DNA of 64,000 nucleotides from Bacillus glycinifermentans. Its GTDB lineage: Bacteria > Bacillota > Bacilli > Bacillales > Bacillaceae. Both the position numbers and the translations under genes were made by a program. Location: positions 101,586 through 165,585 of the forward strand of contig NZ_LECW02000024.1 of assembly GCF_001042475.2 (NCBI RefSeq), in the 5' to 3' direction. Shown in pieces: positions 9,328 through 19,602 of this stretch (the first letter of the stretch is position 1; every line of letters starts with the position of its first letter). The notes beneath the pieces were generated by a model. It had not been told where the DNA came from. It ran no database searches and saw only the letters and a list, made by a program, of their open reading frames with translations.

Positions 9328-10599
9328 TTAACCCTCTAACAGAAGCTGCTCAGGATCTTCGAGCAGGTTTTTCACGGTGACTAAAAAGCCGACCGCTTCT
9401 TTTCCATCAACGATCCGATGGTCATAAGATAAAGCGATGTACATCATCGGACGGTTTTCAAAGCGCTCTTCATCGATGGCTACAGGGCGAAGCTGAATTT
9501 TGTGCATACCCAAAATTCCAACCTGCGGGCTGTTCAAAATCGGAGTTGACAGCAGCGATCCGAACGTTCCCCCGTTTGTAATCGTGAAGGATCCGCCTTG
9601 AAGTTCGCCGAGAGACAGCTTGTTGCTTCTCGCTTTTTTCGCCAGCTCAGCGATGTCTCTTTCGATATCTGCAAAGGTTTTTCGATCCGCATCGCGAACG
9701 ACGGGGACGACAAGACCTTCAGGAGCGGCGACCGCGATTCCGATATCGTAAAACTTTTTGATAACAAGCTCGTCGCCTTGAATTTCCGCGTTGAGAAGCG
9801 GGTATTTTTTCAGGGCAGCCACGACGGCTTTTGTAAAGAAAGACATGAATCCAAGCTTCACATCGTGCTGCTCCAGGAATTGGTCTTTGCGGCGTTTTCT
9901 GAGATCCATGACCGCCGTCAAGTCTACTTCGTTAAAAGTCGTCAGCATAGCGGCGGTGTGCTGAACTTCAACGAGGCGTTTGGCAATCGTTTGTCTCCGG
10001 CGGGACATTTTCTGCCGTTCAACCGGTTTTGCCGAATCCTCTGCATTTGCGGCCTTTCCTTGCGGTTTCGGCGCGGCCGGAGCTTTTGGCGGCTGCTCGT
10101 TCTTTTGATAGGATTCAACATCTTGTTTTCTGACCCTTCCGAGCGGATCGCCAGTCTGAATTTCCGATAAATCAATGCCTTTTTCCCGGGCCAGTTTTCT
10201 GGCAGCAGGAGAAGCGATCGTTCTTGTTTTCGCCGCCTCTTCCCGGCTTTTCGCTTGATCCTGCGTTTCGGCTTTCTCTTGCGGCGCCGCAGGCTTTTCT
10301 TCGGAAGCCTCTGCGCTCTTCCTGGCATCAGCCTGTGGTGCGGAATCCCCGCCTCCTTTTGCTTCGCCTTCTGCAATCGTTCCGATTACTTCACCGACCT
10401 GAACCGTGTCACCGGAGTCTTTCAGCACTTCCTGAAGCACTCCGGACTGTTCTGCCGTCAATTCAACATTGACTTTGTCGGTTTCCAGCTCAAGCAGGAA
10501 TTCCCCTTGTTCCACATAATCTCCCGGTTGTTTCAGCCATTGGGCTATCGTTCCTTCTGAAATTGATTCCGCTAATTCAGGTACTTTAATTTCCGCCAT
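9328..10599 (-). CDS. odhB: 2-oxoglutarate dehydrogenase E2 (dihydrolipoyl succinyltransferase)
   Basis: Core of the 2-oxoglutarate dehydrogenase complex of the TCA cycle; transfers succinyl from lipoate to CoA; 423 aa. Domain order: lipoyl domain (1-75, lipoylated Lys42 in ETDKVNVE), Ala/Pro/Glu-rich linker, E1/E3-binding domain ([19 protein letters not shown], about 130-165), second linker, and the catalytic domain with the active-site His in SYDHRIVDG near the C-terminus. ATG start with GGGGGA upstream. It lies 15 bases behind odhA in one operon. Confidence 0.96.
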   Translation of the reverse strand: MAEIKVPELAESISEGTIAQWLKQPGDYVEQGEFLLELETDKVNVELTAEQSGVLQEVLKDSGDTVQVGEVIGTIAEGEAKGGGDSAPQADARKSAEASEEKPAAPQEKAETQDQAKSREEAAKTRTIASPAARKLAREKGIDLSEIQTGDPLGRVRKQDVESYQKNEQPPKAPAAPKPQGKAANAEDSAKPVERQKMSRRRQTIAKRLVEVQHTAAMLTTFNEVDLTAVMDLRKRRKDQFLEQHDVKLGFMSFFTKAVVAALKKYPLLNAEIQGDELVIKKFYDIGIAVAAPEGLVVPVVRDADRKTFADIERDIAELAKKARSNKLSLGELQGGSFTITNGGTFGSLLSTPILNSPQVGILGMHKIQLRPVAIDEERFENRPMMYIALSYDHRIVDGKEAVGFLVTVKNLLEDPEQLLLEG

Positions 10600-10614
10600 T
10601 TTTTCAGTTCCCCC

Positions 10615-13449
10615 TTAGTTTTTGCGAGTCAAGCTCTCAGATACAATGCGTTCCTGTTCCTTCTTATGAACCGTCGGATCCCCTTCTGCCGGACTTGAAC
10701 GTCTTCTTCTTCCAATATAGCGAACTTTAACGTCTTTAGGAGCAATTTCCCTTAAATAAGGCTCAATGTAATTCCAGGCCCCCATATTTTGCGGCTCTTC
10801 CTGAACCCAAACGATTTCTTCCAAGTTCGGCAGTTTGCCAAAGACCCCCTTGATATGCTTTGCAGGGAAAGGATAAAGTTCTTCGACCCTGGCAATATGG
10901 ATCCAGTCTTTGTCGCCTTCCATCTTGTTAAAGTAATCGCTGATGTCGATTGAGACTTTGCCGCTTGAAAGGATGAGGCGCGTCACTTTTTCATACTGAT
11001 GAGAAAGACCGGACATTTCGTAAACAGGCTTAAAGCTGCTGTTTGTCAGCTCTTGTACTTCTGAAACGGTGTTCGGATTTCTCAGCAGGCTTTTCGGCGT
11101 CAAGATAATGAGCGGGCGGATCTCCTCACGCAGCAGCATTTTTGCCTGCCTTCTTAAAATATGAAAGTATTGCGCCGCGCTTGTCAGATTGGCGACAGTC
11201 CAGTTATTTTCCGCTGCAAGCTGGAGGAATCGCTCTGTTCTGCCGCTCGAATGCTCAGGCCCCTGCCCTTCATATCCGTGCGGGAGCAGCATGACAAGCC
11301 CCGATTTTTGCCCCCATTTGGCCCTGCCTGCTGAAATAAACTGATCAAAATATACTTGAGCTGCGTTCGCGAAATCTCCGAACTGCGCTTCCCAGATCAC
11401 CATCGTTTCCGGCGAAGAAACGTTATAACCGTATTCAAAGCCAAGGACAGACCCTTCAGAAAGCGGGCTGTTGTGAACCGCAAATGCCGCTTTTGTATCT
11501 GCAAGGTGATGCAGGGCGATGAATTCGTCCCCTGTCTTGCTGTCATGAAGAACAAGGTTGCGGTGTGCAAATGTGCCGCGTTCTGAATCCTGGCCGGTCA
11601 GCCTTACAGGTGTGCCGTCTTTCAAAATGGACGCAAACGCCATCGCCTCGGCCAAAGACCAATCGACTTTCCGGTCATTTTCAAACGCTTTGGCGCGCCT
11701 TTCGAGGATTCGTTTTAACTTGTCGAACACGTTGAAGTTTTCCGGCCATGCGATCAGTTCTTCGTTAATTTTGCGCAGAACGTCAAATTCAACGGATGTG
11801 TCGACAAACGGGAACCCGTTGGAAACCGGCTCCGGCGGAACGATTTCATGCGCCATGTCTTCCTTTTTCGCCGGCACTTTTCGGTACGCATCTTCCAAAC
11901 GCTTCATGACCGAGTCTTGAATGTGTTGAACGGCCTCTTTTTCAATAACTCTTCTATCGATCAGCTTTTCTGCAAAAATATTTTTGACCGTCGGATGCTT
12001 TCTGACCGCATCGTACAGCATCGGCTGCGTCGCTGACGGTTCATCCATCTCATTGTGTCCGAAGCGGCGGTAGCCGATCAGATCGATCAAAAAGTCCTTG
12101 TTGAATGTCATACGGTACTCGACAGCAAGCTGAACCGCTGAAAGACAGGCTTCAGGGTCGTCGGCGTTGACGTGGACAATCGGAATTTCAAAACCTTTGG
12201 CCAGGTCGCTCGCGTATTTCGTCGATCTCGATTCATTGCTTTCGGTTGTAAATCCGATCATGTTGTTGGCGATGATGTGGATCGCTCCGCCGACCTGATA
12301 GCCTTTCAGCTGACTGAGGTTCAAGGTTTCAGCGACGATGCCTTCTCCCGGGAATGCAGCATCGCCGTGGATTAGAATCGCCAGCGATTTTTTGACGTCT
12401 TGAACCGGATAGCCGCTCTCCGTTCTCGTTTCCTGGGCTGCCCTTGTAGAGCCCTCTACAATCGGATCGATGAATTCAAGGTGGCTCGGATTGTTCGCCA
12501 AGGCGATCCGCGCCGTCTTTGTCTCTTTATCCTGAATCTGGCGGTTTGCACCGAGATGGTATTTTACATCCCCCGTCCAGCCGTAGCTGATTCCGATCGA
12601 TCCCTCAGAAGGGACAAGATCTTTGTTCGGAGCATGCTGAAATTCGGAAAAAATGATTTCGTACGGTTTTCCGAGCACATGGGCCAAAACGTTCAGGCGT
12701 CCCCTATGCGCCATTCCGATATTGATGTTCGTCGTACCGAGGGAAACCGACTTGGCGATCATATCATCCAGCATTGGCACGAGCGCATCAAGCCCCTCGA
12801 TCGAGAAGCGCTTTTGCCCAACAAACGTTTTGTGCAAAAACTGTTCAAGCCCCTCAACCTCTGTCAGCCTTCTTAAGACGTCTATTAATTTCTCTTTCGC
12901 TTTCGGTGCGAATAGTTCCCCCGATTCGATCTTCTTCATCAGCCAATTGCGCTCTTCAAAAATATGCACGTGGTCGAATTCGAAAGAGATCGATTTTTTG
13001 TATGTGTTCCTTAAGTACTGGATGGCTTCTAAACCGTTCGTTACTTCTTTTGGGGCATCTTTGCAAATCACCGATGCCGGGATTTTTTCCACATCCTGCT
13101 CGGTCAGACCGTACTCAGCAAGCGGGAAAAGCTCTTGTTTTTCTTGCGTTTTTCTCAAAGGATTGACGGAAGCGTTTAAATGGCCATAGGTTCGAATATC
13201 TTCTGCGAGTTTTACCGCGGATGCGATTTTTTCGATAGATTCTGCCGTGAAATGTGCCCCTTCATTGCTTTCAGAGGCGGCCCTTATGTCACCCGGGGGA
13301 GCTCCGAGACCGTCAAACATCTCTTTCACGTCAGGATCGACGCTCTCCGGATCCTTGACATACTGATCATAGAGCTCCAGCACATAGCCGAGGTTCGGAC
13401 CGTGAAATTCTTCCCAAGTCATTCTTTGTTTCATACTATTTTGAAACAT
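10615..13449 (-). CDS. odhA: 2-oxoglutarate dehydrogenase E1 component
   Basis: Thiamine diphosphate-dependent decarboxylase of the TCA cycle, 944 aa. Recognisable parts are the N-terminal region ([15 protein letters not shown]), the substrate and TPP region ([18 protein letters not shown] and [19 protein letters not shown]) and the C-terminal transketolase-like half ([19 protein letters not shown]). Length equals the B. subtilis protein. The ATG at 13449 follows a GGGGGT site. It heads the odhAB operon; a cre-like element lies about 90 bases upstream. Confidence 0.96.
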   Translation of the reverse strand: MFQNSMKQRMTWEEFHGPNLGYVLELYDQYVKDPESVDPDVKEMFDGLGAPPGDIRAASESNEGAHFTAESIEKIASAVKLAEDIRTYGHLNASVNPLRKTQEKQELFPLAEYGLTEQDVEKIPASVICKDAPKEVTNGLEAIQYLRNTYKKSISFEFDHVHIFEERNWLMKKIESGELFAPKAKEKLIDVLRRLTEVEGLEQFLHKTFVGQKRFSIEGLDALVPMLDDMIAKSVSLGTTNINIGMAHRGRLNVLAHVLGKPYEIIFSEFQHAPNKDLVPSEGSIGISYGWTGDVKYHLGANRQIQDKETKTARIALANNPSHLEFIDPIVEGSTRAAQETRTESGYPVQDVKKSLAILIHGDAAFPGEGIVAETLNLSQLKGYQVGGAIHIIANNMIGFTTESNESRSTKYASDLAKGFEIPIVHVNADDPEACLSAVQLAVEYRMTFNKDFLIDLIGYRRFGHNEMDEPSATQPMLYDAVRKHPTVKNIFAEKLIDRRVIEKEAVQHIQDSVMKRLEDAYRKVPAKKEDMAHEIVPPEPVSNGFPFVDTSVEFDVLRKINEELIAWPENFNVFDKLKRILERRAKAFENDRKVDWSLAEAMAFASILKDGTPVRLTGQDSERGTFAHRNLVLHDSKTGDEFIALHHLADTKAAFAVHNSPLSEGSVLGFEYGYNVSSPETMVIWEAQFGDFANAAQVYFDQFISAGRAKWGQKSGLVMLLPHGYEGQGPEHSSGRTERFLQLAAENNWTVANLTSAAQYFHILRRQAKMLLREEIRPLIILTPKSLLRNPNTVSEVQELTNSSFKPVYEMSGLSHQYEKVTRLILSSGKVSIDISDYFNKMEGDKDWIHIARVEELYPFPAKHIKGVFGKLPNLEEIVWVQEEPQNMGAWNYIEPYLREIAPKDVKVRYIGRRRRSSPAEGDPTVHKKEQERIVSESLTRKN

Positions 13450-13796
13450 TTGAACATTACCCCCAACCTAATAATCAAGTGAATGATTCACTATCTTAAT
13501 ATATCTTCTGAACCCTTTGCCCAGAATTATGTAATAAAAACGCTTCCACGTTCATTTTACCACTGTTTCTCCTTCGTTTCTACACAGATTGTTCAAATAA
13601 AATTAAAAAATCGTCTTGAAAAATAAAAAAAATTATAATTTAGAACATTCAGACCGCAGCTGTTTTACACTTTATCCATATTTCACCTCTCCATCTGTAT
13701 GTTATGACGTTTGTTCCAAGAAAAATCAATTTCAAAAATTATAGTTGATAAAGATAATAAAAATTGGATGATTTATCGATCATACCTGCAATAAAA
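13450..13796. other. AT-rich intergenic region upstream of odhA
   Basis: About 350 bases with no credible gene. It holds the odhA ribosome site, the promoter region on the minus strand and the cre-like element; A/T tracts dominate the rest. No further repeat was seen. Confidence 0.7.
13535..13548 (-). promoter_or_regulatory. cre-like CcpA site upstream of odhA
   Basis: On the minus strand TGGAAGCGTTTTTA matches the CcpA operator consensus TGWAARCGYTWNCW except at two positions. Its place upstream of a TCA-cycle operon fits carbon catabolite control. Function is inferred. Confidence 0.45.
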
Positions 13797-13827
13797 ACAG
13801 ATGGCCGCGAAGAATGCAGCCATCTGT
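13797..13827 (-). terminator. Terminator of yojO
   Basis: ACAGATGGC/GGCCATCTGT stem, 12-base loop, then TTTTATT on the minus strand, just after the yojO stop. Confidence 0.85.
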
Positions 13828-13832
13828 CATAC

Positions 13833-15746
13833 CTATCTTATACTTTTGTTCAACAGCTTTTTTAAGAGCGGATACAGCACGTCCGGAAGCTGATCGACAT
13901 CAGGGACGAACAGGCTGTACTTTCCGTACATATCCTGAATCGTTTTGATTTGCGATTCTTCGATTTCGCTGTTCGATAAAAATACGTTGATCACTTCGAT
14001 CTTTCTTTTTCTCGCTTCCATTACCGCTTCGTGCGTATCGACAATTCCGTTCTGTTCGTAATTGAAGGCGGCCGGCTCCCCGTCTGAAAAGACGATCAGG
14101 AATTTTTGCTCTTCGCTTCTTTGAACGAGCATTTTCGTCATTTGCCTGATCGCATAGCCGTCCCTGTTGTCTTCTTCGGGTTCGAGTTGCATGATGCGGG
14201 GTCCTGCGTTTTCTTTTAACGAATCCCTAAAAGGGACAACCGTGTGGAAGTAGTTGGGCTGGCTTGTTTCTGTCGCATCATTCGTATCCTCCCAAAACCC
14301 GACGATCTGATGGGGGACGGATACGGATTTAAGCGCTTCGTGAAACAGCACGATGCCCCGTTTTGTCTCGGCCATTTTGTCATGCATGCTGGCGGAGCAA
14401 TCCACCAGCAATGTAAAGACGGCATCGATTTCTGTTGAGTTTTCTTGCTTTTTGTAAAAAAGACGCGGATTCCGTTCCGTAAAGTAGCGAAGCAGCTTGT
14501 TGTTCAGGCGGCCGGCGTGCAAATCGGTTCTCGGCAGCGTTTTTTTGTGCTCCAGCGTTTTTTGAATCATTTGCTTCAGCCGCTTTTGGTACGATTCGAC
14601 CGTCTTTGCCTGCTCCTGATAGTCCAATGCTTCTTCGTTTGTCGGTTTTTCGGGCGTTTTAAAAACCGGGAAGGCGTAGCGGTTTTCCTTTCCTTCCGGT
14701 GTTCCGCCCGCATTCGGCTCGTCCTGGACAGATTCAAGGGATTCAAGCTTTGAGTAATCTTTCCTTTTCGTTTGTTTCGCCGTTCCCTGGACTGCGCCGA
14801 GCGCTTGATCGCCGTCTTCTCCTTCCCTCAAGGCGCCTCCCGCAATATCGGTTTTCGCGCCGTGCTCCAAGTCGAATTGAAGGAAGCTTTTGGCCGGCGC
14901 TTCCGTTTCTCTGTGCCATGTCGGCATTTCCTCATCAAGGACTTCCTCGTCCCCTTCGCTTTTCTCATCCAGCGTCAAATCTTCGCTTAGTTTCGGTTTC
15001 GCTTTCAAATCGTTAAACAGGGACTCTTCATCAACTTGTTCGTACCCAAGCTCCGGGAAAAAGAAGTAGGTGTTCAGCATATCCTTTTCAAGGATCTCTT
15101 CAAAGCCTTCCATCAACATGCTGACGATTGATACGATATCCCCGGTTGACCGCGCTTCATATACACGGCTCAGCTGCTGTTCGATAAACCCTTTCAGCGG
15201 ATCAATCGATTCATGGATATGCGGGATGCCCTCAAGCGGCGAATCCGCCGTAAGCTTCACATAAATGGCGCAAAACAGGGCATCGGTAAAAATGCTCCGC
15301 TCCAGATTCAGCGTCAGCTGTGTCAGAAAATGCTTACGGTACATATTTCTCCGCTTGAAAAACACGTTTTTTGTTCCTGGCCGTTCTTTTTTGATGCACT
15401 CTTCAATTCTGACATCCTCAAAAAGCATAAACAATTGTTTTGCAAAACTCTTAAACTGAAAATGACGGATGTCATCGAGCATCTTTGCGAAGTCCTTCAT
15501 CGAGCTGTAGCGGGTACCGACAGAGCGCAGGTACACATCGCTCTTCAGCCCGGCGACCATGTCCGGGTGAGCGCGGTCCTTCCAGAAATGACTCATATAG
15601 ACTTTTTTCTCAAACGGGTTGTAATAGGACTGAACACCGTATTCCACTTCGACCTGATCGCTTTTAGCGAGCGTCTTCGCCAGATCCGTCAGCTCCATAA
15701 ACAAGAGTGAATCGATCTTGCTGTCGTTAAATTTAATAAACTTCAT
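13833..15746 (-). CDS. yojO: VWA-domain protein YojO (CobT/NorD-like)
   Basis: Cytosolic protein of 637 aa. A long acidic middle section (SEGDEEVLDEEMPTWHRE) leads to a C-terminal von Willebrand A domain whose metal-binding MIDAS motif is DCSASM (near residue 446), with later SDGEPAAFN. This architecture pairs with MoxR-type AAA+ ATPases that insert metals or remodel enzyme complexes. The partner YojN lies 10 bases upstream. The ATG at 15746 (MKFIKFNDSK, after GAGGGT) is chosen; a 43-residue upstream extension would overlap yojN and has no ribosome site. The cellular target is unknown; the odhAB neighbour makes a metabolic complex one possibility. Confidence 0.85.
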   Translation of the reverse strand: MKFIKFNDSKIDSLLFMELTDLAKTLAKSDQVEVEYGVQSYYNPFEKKVYMSHFWKDRAHPDMVAGLKSDVYLRSVGTRYSSMKDFAKMLDDIRHFQFKSFAKQLFMLFEDVRIEECIKKERPGTKNVFFKRRNMYRKHFLTQLTLNLERSIFTDALFCAIYVKLTADSPLEGIPHIHESIDPLKGFIEQQLSRVYEARSTGDIVSIVSMLMEGFEEILEKDMLNTYFFFPELGYEQVDEESLFNDLKAKPKLSEDLTLDEKSEGDEEVLDEEMPTWHRETEAPAKSFLQFDLEHGAKTDIAGGALREGEDGDQALGAVQGTAKQTKRKDYSKLESLESVQDEPNAGGTPEGKENRYAFPVFKTPEKPTNEEALDYQEQAKTVESYQKRLKQMIQKTLEHKKTLPRTDLHAGRLNNKLLRYFTERNPRLFYKKQENSTEIDAVFTLLVDCSASMHDKMAETKRGIVLFHEALKSVSVPHQIVGFWEDTNDATETSQPNYFHTVVPFRDSLKENAGPRIMQLEPEEDNRDGYAIRQMTKMLVQRSEEQKFLIVFSDGEPAAFNYEQNGIVDTHEAVMEARKRKIEVINVFLSNSEIEESQIKTIQDMYGKYSLFVPDVDQLPDVLYPLLKKLLNKSIR

Positions 15747-15756
15747 GAAAGAACCC

Positions 15757-16647
15757 TCATTCAAATAAAGTTTGGGCAATATTGCGGACAGCCGCTTTTT
15801 CGCGTTCATCGTCAAGCTTTTCCACGATGCCCCGTTCGATCGCGCGCAGCGGCGGAATGTAAGTTGATAGATCACAAGTATCCAAAAGAGCCCTGATCGA
15901 TGCAGCTTCTTCGGACACCTGACCGTTGTGCGCCTGTGTCATTAAGTCCGAAGACAAAGTGACAAACCGGCTGAGCAGCTTCTCATCCTTTAATTCAGAC
16001 TGTGTTTCAAGCACGTGCTTTAGCAGGTCGCCTTTAATGTACGGAACGTCAATAATGACAAACCTGTTTTTTAATGCCTCGTTTAAAGGGACGGTTCCGA
16101 CATAGCCTTCATTAATCGCAGCGATGACGCCGAAACCGTCTTTTGCTTTGACGACCTCGCCGGTGAACGGGTTTGTCATCGTCTTCCGGTAATCGAGCAC
16201 ACCGTTTAAGATCGGCAGGGTCTCCGGCTTTGCCATGTTGATTTCGTCAATATATAAAAAGTGCCCGTGTTTCATCGCCTTTGTCACAGGCCCCTCGATA
16301 AATTCGATGGAAGCGCGTCCCTCTGTGTTTTCAATCGTTTTATAGCCGACAAGCGCCTCTGCATCAAGGTCAACAGAACAGTTGACGCTGTGCATCGGCT
16401 TCTGGAAATAAGCGGACAACGTTTCTGCAAGCTTTGTTTTCCCAGAACCTGTAGGCCCTTTCAGCAGCACATTTTTTCCGAGGGACAGCGCGATCAGCGC
16501 ATCATTTAGGACGGCACGGTCCTCAGCTTGATAGCCGGGCTTTCCGATCAATGACTGAAATTCCTGTCCGGCAGGCCGGCTGGCGGACTCGATCAGCCGC
16601 TCCTTTATTTTTTCAGGCAGCTCTAGTTCGTGTAGGTCATATTTCAT
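15757..16647 (-). CDS. yojN: MoxR-family AAA+ ATPase YojN
   Basis: AAA+ ATPase of 296 aa. Walker A is [12 protein letters not shown] (about residues 64-75), Walker [14 protein letters not shown] (near 130), and sensor-1 [10 protein letters not shown]. Related to NorQ/CbbQ, which act with a VWA partner to activate an enzyme, often by metal insertion. That partner is encoded immediately downstream (yojO), probably cotranscribed. Start ATG at 16647 with AAAGGAAC upstream at rather long spacing. Confidence 0.87.
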   Translation of the reverse strand: MKYDLHELELPEKIKERLIESASRPAGQEFQSLIGKPGYQAEDRAVLNDALIALSLGKNVLLKGPTGSGKTKLAETLSAYFQKPMHSVNCSVDLDAEALVGYKTIENTEGRASIEFIEGPVTKAMKHGHFLYIDEINMAKPETLPILNGVLDYRKTMTNPFTGEVVKAKDGFGVIAAINEGYVGTVPLNEALKNRFVIIDVPYIKGDLLKHVLETQSELKDEKLLSRFVTLSSDLMTQAHNGQVSEEAASIRALLDTCDLSTYIPPLRAIERGIVEKLDDEREKAAVRNIAQTLFE

Positions 16648-16747
16648 TCGTGGTATGTTCCTTTCTAAAAAGCGTCTTCTATATCAAGTATACTAAACAC
16701 TCTTCTGTTTCCTCAATAGATATACTTTCTGCCTGATGAACGGAGCA

Positions 16748-17341
16748 TTATGATTTGCCGTCATTTGATAGGGCGCCGCAAACCATTCGGTCTCCTGAGT
16801 TTCCGGACGGGTTCGTTAAATCGTCATCCTGTTTCTCGTGGATGATAAATGCGCTCCCGTCCTGGTCAAGCAGACTGAACTTGCTGTTTTTATGCAACGT
16901 GACGTCAGGTGCATTGACAATGACATCGACTTTGCCGTCAGCCCCGACTTCAATATTCGGCAAATCCCCGGCATGATGCCCTTTCGGATTGTTAAAGCCG
17001 TGTTCCTTTTGCTCGGGATTGAAGTGAGCGCCGGCGCTTTCAAAATCAGGCCTTTTGCACTGGCCTGTTTCATGGATATGAAAAGCGAGCAGCCCCGGCG
17101 GCAGATCTTGGGCGGCAACTCTTATATCAACGCCCTCTGATGCAGATTCAGAAACTTCTATAAAACCGGTCTCTTTTCCGTCCCGTTTCATCAGCTGCAC
17201 CTTAATCGGCTGTGTGAGCGGTTCAAACGTTTCCGCATGCTCGTGTGCGCTTTTCTCCTGATCAGGCTCTTTTTGCTGTGCGCATGCCGATGTCATGCAA
17301 ACAAAAGCGCATACGAGCAGCACTTTGGACAATCGATGCAT
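16748..17341 (-). CDS. sodC: Cu/Zn superoxide dismutase-like lipoprotein with full ligand set
   Basis: Exported lipoprotein of 197 aa: hydrophobic signal ending in a Cys at position 20, a charged linker, then an SOD_Cu domain. By family alignment the copper ligands are His88, His90 (FHIHE), His106 (GAHFNP) and His168 (IIHEK). The zinc ligands are His106, His114 (KEHG), a His of GHHAGD (122/123) and Asp126. The active-site Arg185 and the Cys95/Cys188 pair are also present. The B. subtilis homologue YojM is known to lack two Cu ligands and to be inactive; here both positions look intact, so enzyme activity is plausible. Monocistronic between yojN and cwlS. Confidence 0.88.
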   Translation of the reverse strand: MHRLSKVLLVCAFVCMTSACAQQKEPDQEKSAHEHAETFEPLTQPIKVQLMKRDGKETGFIEVSESASEGVDIRVAAQDLPPGLLAFHIHETGQCKRPDFESAGAHFNPEQKEHGFNNPKGHHAGDLPNIEVGADGKVDVIVNAPDVTLHKNSKFSLLDQDGSAFIIHEKQDDDLTNPSGNSGDRMVCGALSNDGKS

Positions 17342-17429
17342 CGCAAGATCCCCCTTTGTCTTTTTTCATCTAGTGTAGACAACGGCAGGATCTTATAAAC
17401 CTTCCACACTGAAGGGATCGATGCACAAA

Positions 17430-17453
17430 AAAAAGCCATAAAAATGGCTTTTT
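17430..17453 (-). terminator. Terminator of cwlS
   Basis: AAAAGCCATTTTTATGGCTTTTTTTT hairpin on the minus strand, touching the cwlS stop codon. Confidence 0.8.
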
Positions 17454-18739
17454 TAAAAAGGATAGCGTTTGGCTCCGAGATAGCGCTGCTTCCAATATGA
17501 ATTGTTCATATCGCTGATGGTGACTCCCGAATCATTGGCGTTGATGAATTTATTGTTTCCTAAATAAATGCCGACATGGGAAGGGCCTGCTTTATACGTC
17601 GAGAAGAAAACGAAATCCCCTCTTGAAGGCGTGCTGACAGGCGTCATGATGTTCCAATATCCGGCCGCGCTTAATCTGGAAACCGATGTGACTTTGTTGA
17701 GCGTATAATAGATGAAGCCGCTGCAGTCAAAACCGGAAGGATTGTTTCCGCCCCATCTGTAAGGAACACCCAGCTGTTTTTCAGCCTCGTCAATCATCCG
17801 TTCCACCTTCGCGCTTGACGAAGTGCCCGTTTTTGAAGAGCTTGAAGATTTAGATGGAGAGCTTGACGGCGTTGATTTCGTTCCGCCTGAGATTTTCAGC
17901 TTTTGGCCGACTTGTAACACGTCGGTCTTTAAATTGTTGGCTTCCCTGATGCTTTGAACCGTCACACCCATCGAGTTGGCAATCTTCCATAAAGAGTCGC
18001 CGGCCTTAACGGTATAAGTTGTCGTTTTTGAGCTGCTGTTTGAGCTCTTTTTGCTCGATGAAGAACTTGAAGACGACGTTTTGCTTCCGCTTGTAGAAGT
18101 CCCTTTTACTTTGAGGACTTGATTTGGGTAAATCGTATCCGACTTCAAGTTGTTCAGCGTTTTAATCTCGGCAACCGTCATATTCAAGTGATTGGCAATT
18201 TTCCATAAAGAATCGCCCAGCTTGACTGTGTACGTGCTGCTTGAACTGCTTGATTTACTTGAACTGCTTGAGCTTGACGGTGCAGACTTTTTGTTCGTGC
18301 CGGATTTTGTGTTTTTGGCTGCTCCTTTAATCACAAGCTTCTGGCCCGGATAAATCATGTCATTGCTCAAGCCGTTTAACGTTTTAATCTCCTGGACTGT
18401 CGTTTTGTAGTCTTTTGCGATCAGCCAGAGAGAATCTCCTGATTTAACCGTGTAAGTGGTCTTTGCAGAACTTTTACTTGAGCTCGTAGAACTTGATTTT
18501 TTGCTGCCGCTTTCCGACTTTCCGTTTGGAATCTCCAAGGTTTGTCCGACATAGATCACTGTTGATGACAGATTGTTGGCTGATTGCAGTGCGGAAACGC
18601 TCGTGTTGTATTGAGCTGAAAGCTTCCACAGCGAGTCCCCGCTCTTCACCTTGATCGTCTGGGCTTCCACTGGTGACGCAGCCAGCGAAGTTCCAACGAC
18701 CGCAGAGGCCGCCAAACCTACTGCTATCTTCTTCTTCAT
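17453..18739 (-). CDS. cwlS: D,L-endopeptidase with four LysM repeats and NlpC/P60 domain
   Basis: Secreted peptidoglycan hydrolase of 428 aa. Signal peptide 1-26 (VEAQ end) and four LysM modules (starting near 27, 94, 168 and 241, each with SGDSLW-type cores) separated by Ser/Lys-rich linkers. The C-terminal NlpC/P60 domain has catalytic Cys in FDCSGF, His in SHVGIYLG and a third polar residue in INAND. Four repeats and the position beside sodC match B. subtilis CwlS (LytE has three, LytF five). The ATG follows GGGAGGT. A sigma-D-like promoter and a long folded leader lie upstream, unlike the sigma-H control reported for B. subtilis cwlS. Confidence 0.9.
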   Translation of the reverse strand: MKKKIAVGLAASAVVGTSLAASPVEAQTIKVKSGDSLWKLSAQYNTSVSALQSANNLSSTVIYVGQTLEIPNGKSESGSKKSSSTSSSKSSAKTTYTVKSGDSLWLIAKDYKTTVQEIKTLNGLSNDMIYPGQKLVIKGAAKNTKSGTNKKSAPSSSSSSSKSSSSSSTYTVKLGDSLWKIANHLNMTVAEIKTLNNLKSDTIYPNQVLKVKGTSTSGSKTSSSSSSSSKKSSNSSSKTTTYTVKAGDSLWKIANSMGVTVQSIREANNLKTDVLQVGQKLKISGGTKSTPSSSPSKSSSSSKTGTSSSAKVERMIDEAEKQLGVPYRWGGNNPSGFDCSGFIYYTLNKVTSVSRLSAAGYWNIMTPVSTPSRGDFVFFSTYKAGPSHVGIYLGNNKFINANDSGVTISDMNNSYWKQRYLGAKRYPF

Positions 18740-18800
18740 ACCTTTTAACCTCCCGCCTTATTTTTCGCTTTTCTCTCTATGTATCCATTACATTTTGTCA

Positions 18801-18887
18801 TTGCTTAAAACGCCGTCCGATAAAGACAATTGATTCGATCACCTAAGTCTTTTAGCGGACGGGACCCCCGTTTTCGTTCTTAAGCAA
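18801..18887 (-). promoter_or_regulatory. Large imperfect hairpin in the cwlS 5' leader
   Basis: Reading the minus strand, TTGCTTAA...CCGTCCG.TAAAAGAC pairs with GTCTTTA.CGGACGG...TTAAGCAA. This is a nested stem of more than 25 pairs with an unpaired CGGGGGTC segment on the 5' side and a 19-base apical loop. No strong T run follows, so it is not an ordinary terminator. It would form at the 5' end of the mRNA from the predicted promoter. A regulatory or stabilising role is inference. Confidence 0.55.
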
Positions 18888-18905
18888 AAATGCAATTCAC
18901 GATTT

Positions 18906-18931
18906 GTATCGGCTGATTTTGAAATTTTTTA
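18906..18931 (-). promoter_or_regulatory. Candidate sigma-D promoter of cwlS
   Basis: Minus strand TAAA-N14-GCCGATAC; the B. subtilis SigD consensus is TAAA-N14/16-GCCGATAT. Only the last base differs. Transcription would start near 18898, giving a leader of about 160 bases. Confidence 0.6.
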
Positions 18932-19602
18932 ATAGTTTTTAAATGCAAAAGCAAAGAATCATTGACAAAAATCAATGTTCTTCTTTTTTGTATTCAATTC
19001 TGTGCCGAAAATCGGTTTTCGTGCTGAAAACATGTTCAAAGAAGGAAGTGCCGCCTGTGAAAACGGTTTGCAAGGGTTGACAGAAACATGTATGGGACAG
19101 ACAGGCTCAGGCTGAAAAAGCGCCTGTGCTTTTCGGGTTACTGCGCAGATGTTTTTAGGGCGAAGCTTTTTTGACTTTGGCAAAAGATTCGTGGATCGTC
19201 ACATGAGGGCGATGACTTTCATGTCGTATGCATGCATCGGAACATCAACCGGTCATTGTGATCTATGATCCGGCAGAAAGACTCCGAATGTGTTGTTCCT
19301 CCATACATTTCTATTTTTCCTCATAAAATTCCTCCCTGAAACTATAAATTGACTATATCATACAATTTTTTTGCCATCATCCGGAATTCGGCGTATCTTT
19401 TTTTAGACCATCCGACTTTTTACGATCTTCAATACTAGCTCTTTATAACTGTCGAGGGTGAACAAAAAAATAGAATTACACAACTAAAACCTTTATATTT
19501 TCTCTCTTAAAATAAACAAAAAGACCTACATCGCTGATTTTTTCCATTTTATATGTATTTTCCCGGTCTTCTTTCACATCTTAATAAAGAGGAGGTGTTG
19601 AT
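18932..19602. other. Gene-poor stretch between cwlS and norM
   Basis: In B. subtilis this interval holds yojK and cdaS (yojJ); neither is present. No reading frame has convincing codon use. A frame on the minus strand at 18959-19183 has no ribosome site and unlike composition. A 23-codon frame with a strong ribosome site (19253-19324) and stop-broken coding-like fragments downstream of it suggest a decayed gene. Confidence 0.5.
19253..19324 (-). CDS. Possible 23-aa peptide or 5' remnant of a decayed gene
   Basis: ATG at 19324 with GGGAGGAATTTT before it; encodes a basic 23-residue peptide starting MRKNRNVW and ending at TGA. The ribosome site is better than chance would suggest. The following sequence contains open stretches in shifting frames (HAYDMKVIALM, then VTIHESFAKVKKASP), so a broken longer gene is the likelier reading. 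Confidence 0.25.
   Translation of the reverse strand: MRKNRNVWRNNTFGVFLPDHRSQ

Noticed and set aside
13833..15875. Longer yojO start at 15875
   Set aside because: Would overlap yojN by 119 bases; the ATG at 15746 has the ribosome site.
18801..18887. Reading the cwlS leader hairpin as a plain terminator
   Set aside because: No T run of sufficient length on either strand, and it lies inside the predicted transcript.
18959..19183. 74-codon minus-strand frame in the cwlS-norM gap
   Set aside because: No ribosome site, no recognisable motif; probably noise in decayed sequence.
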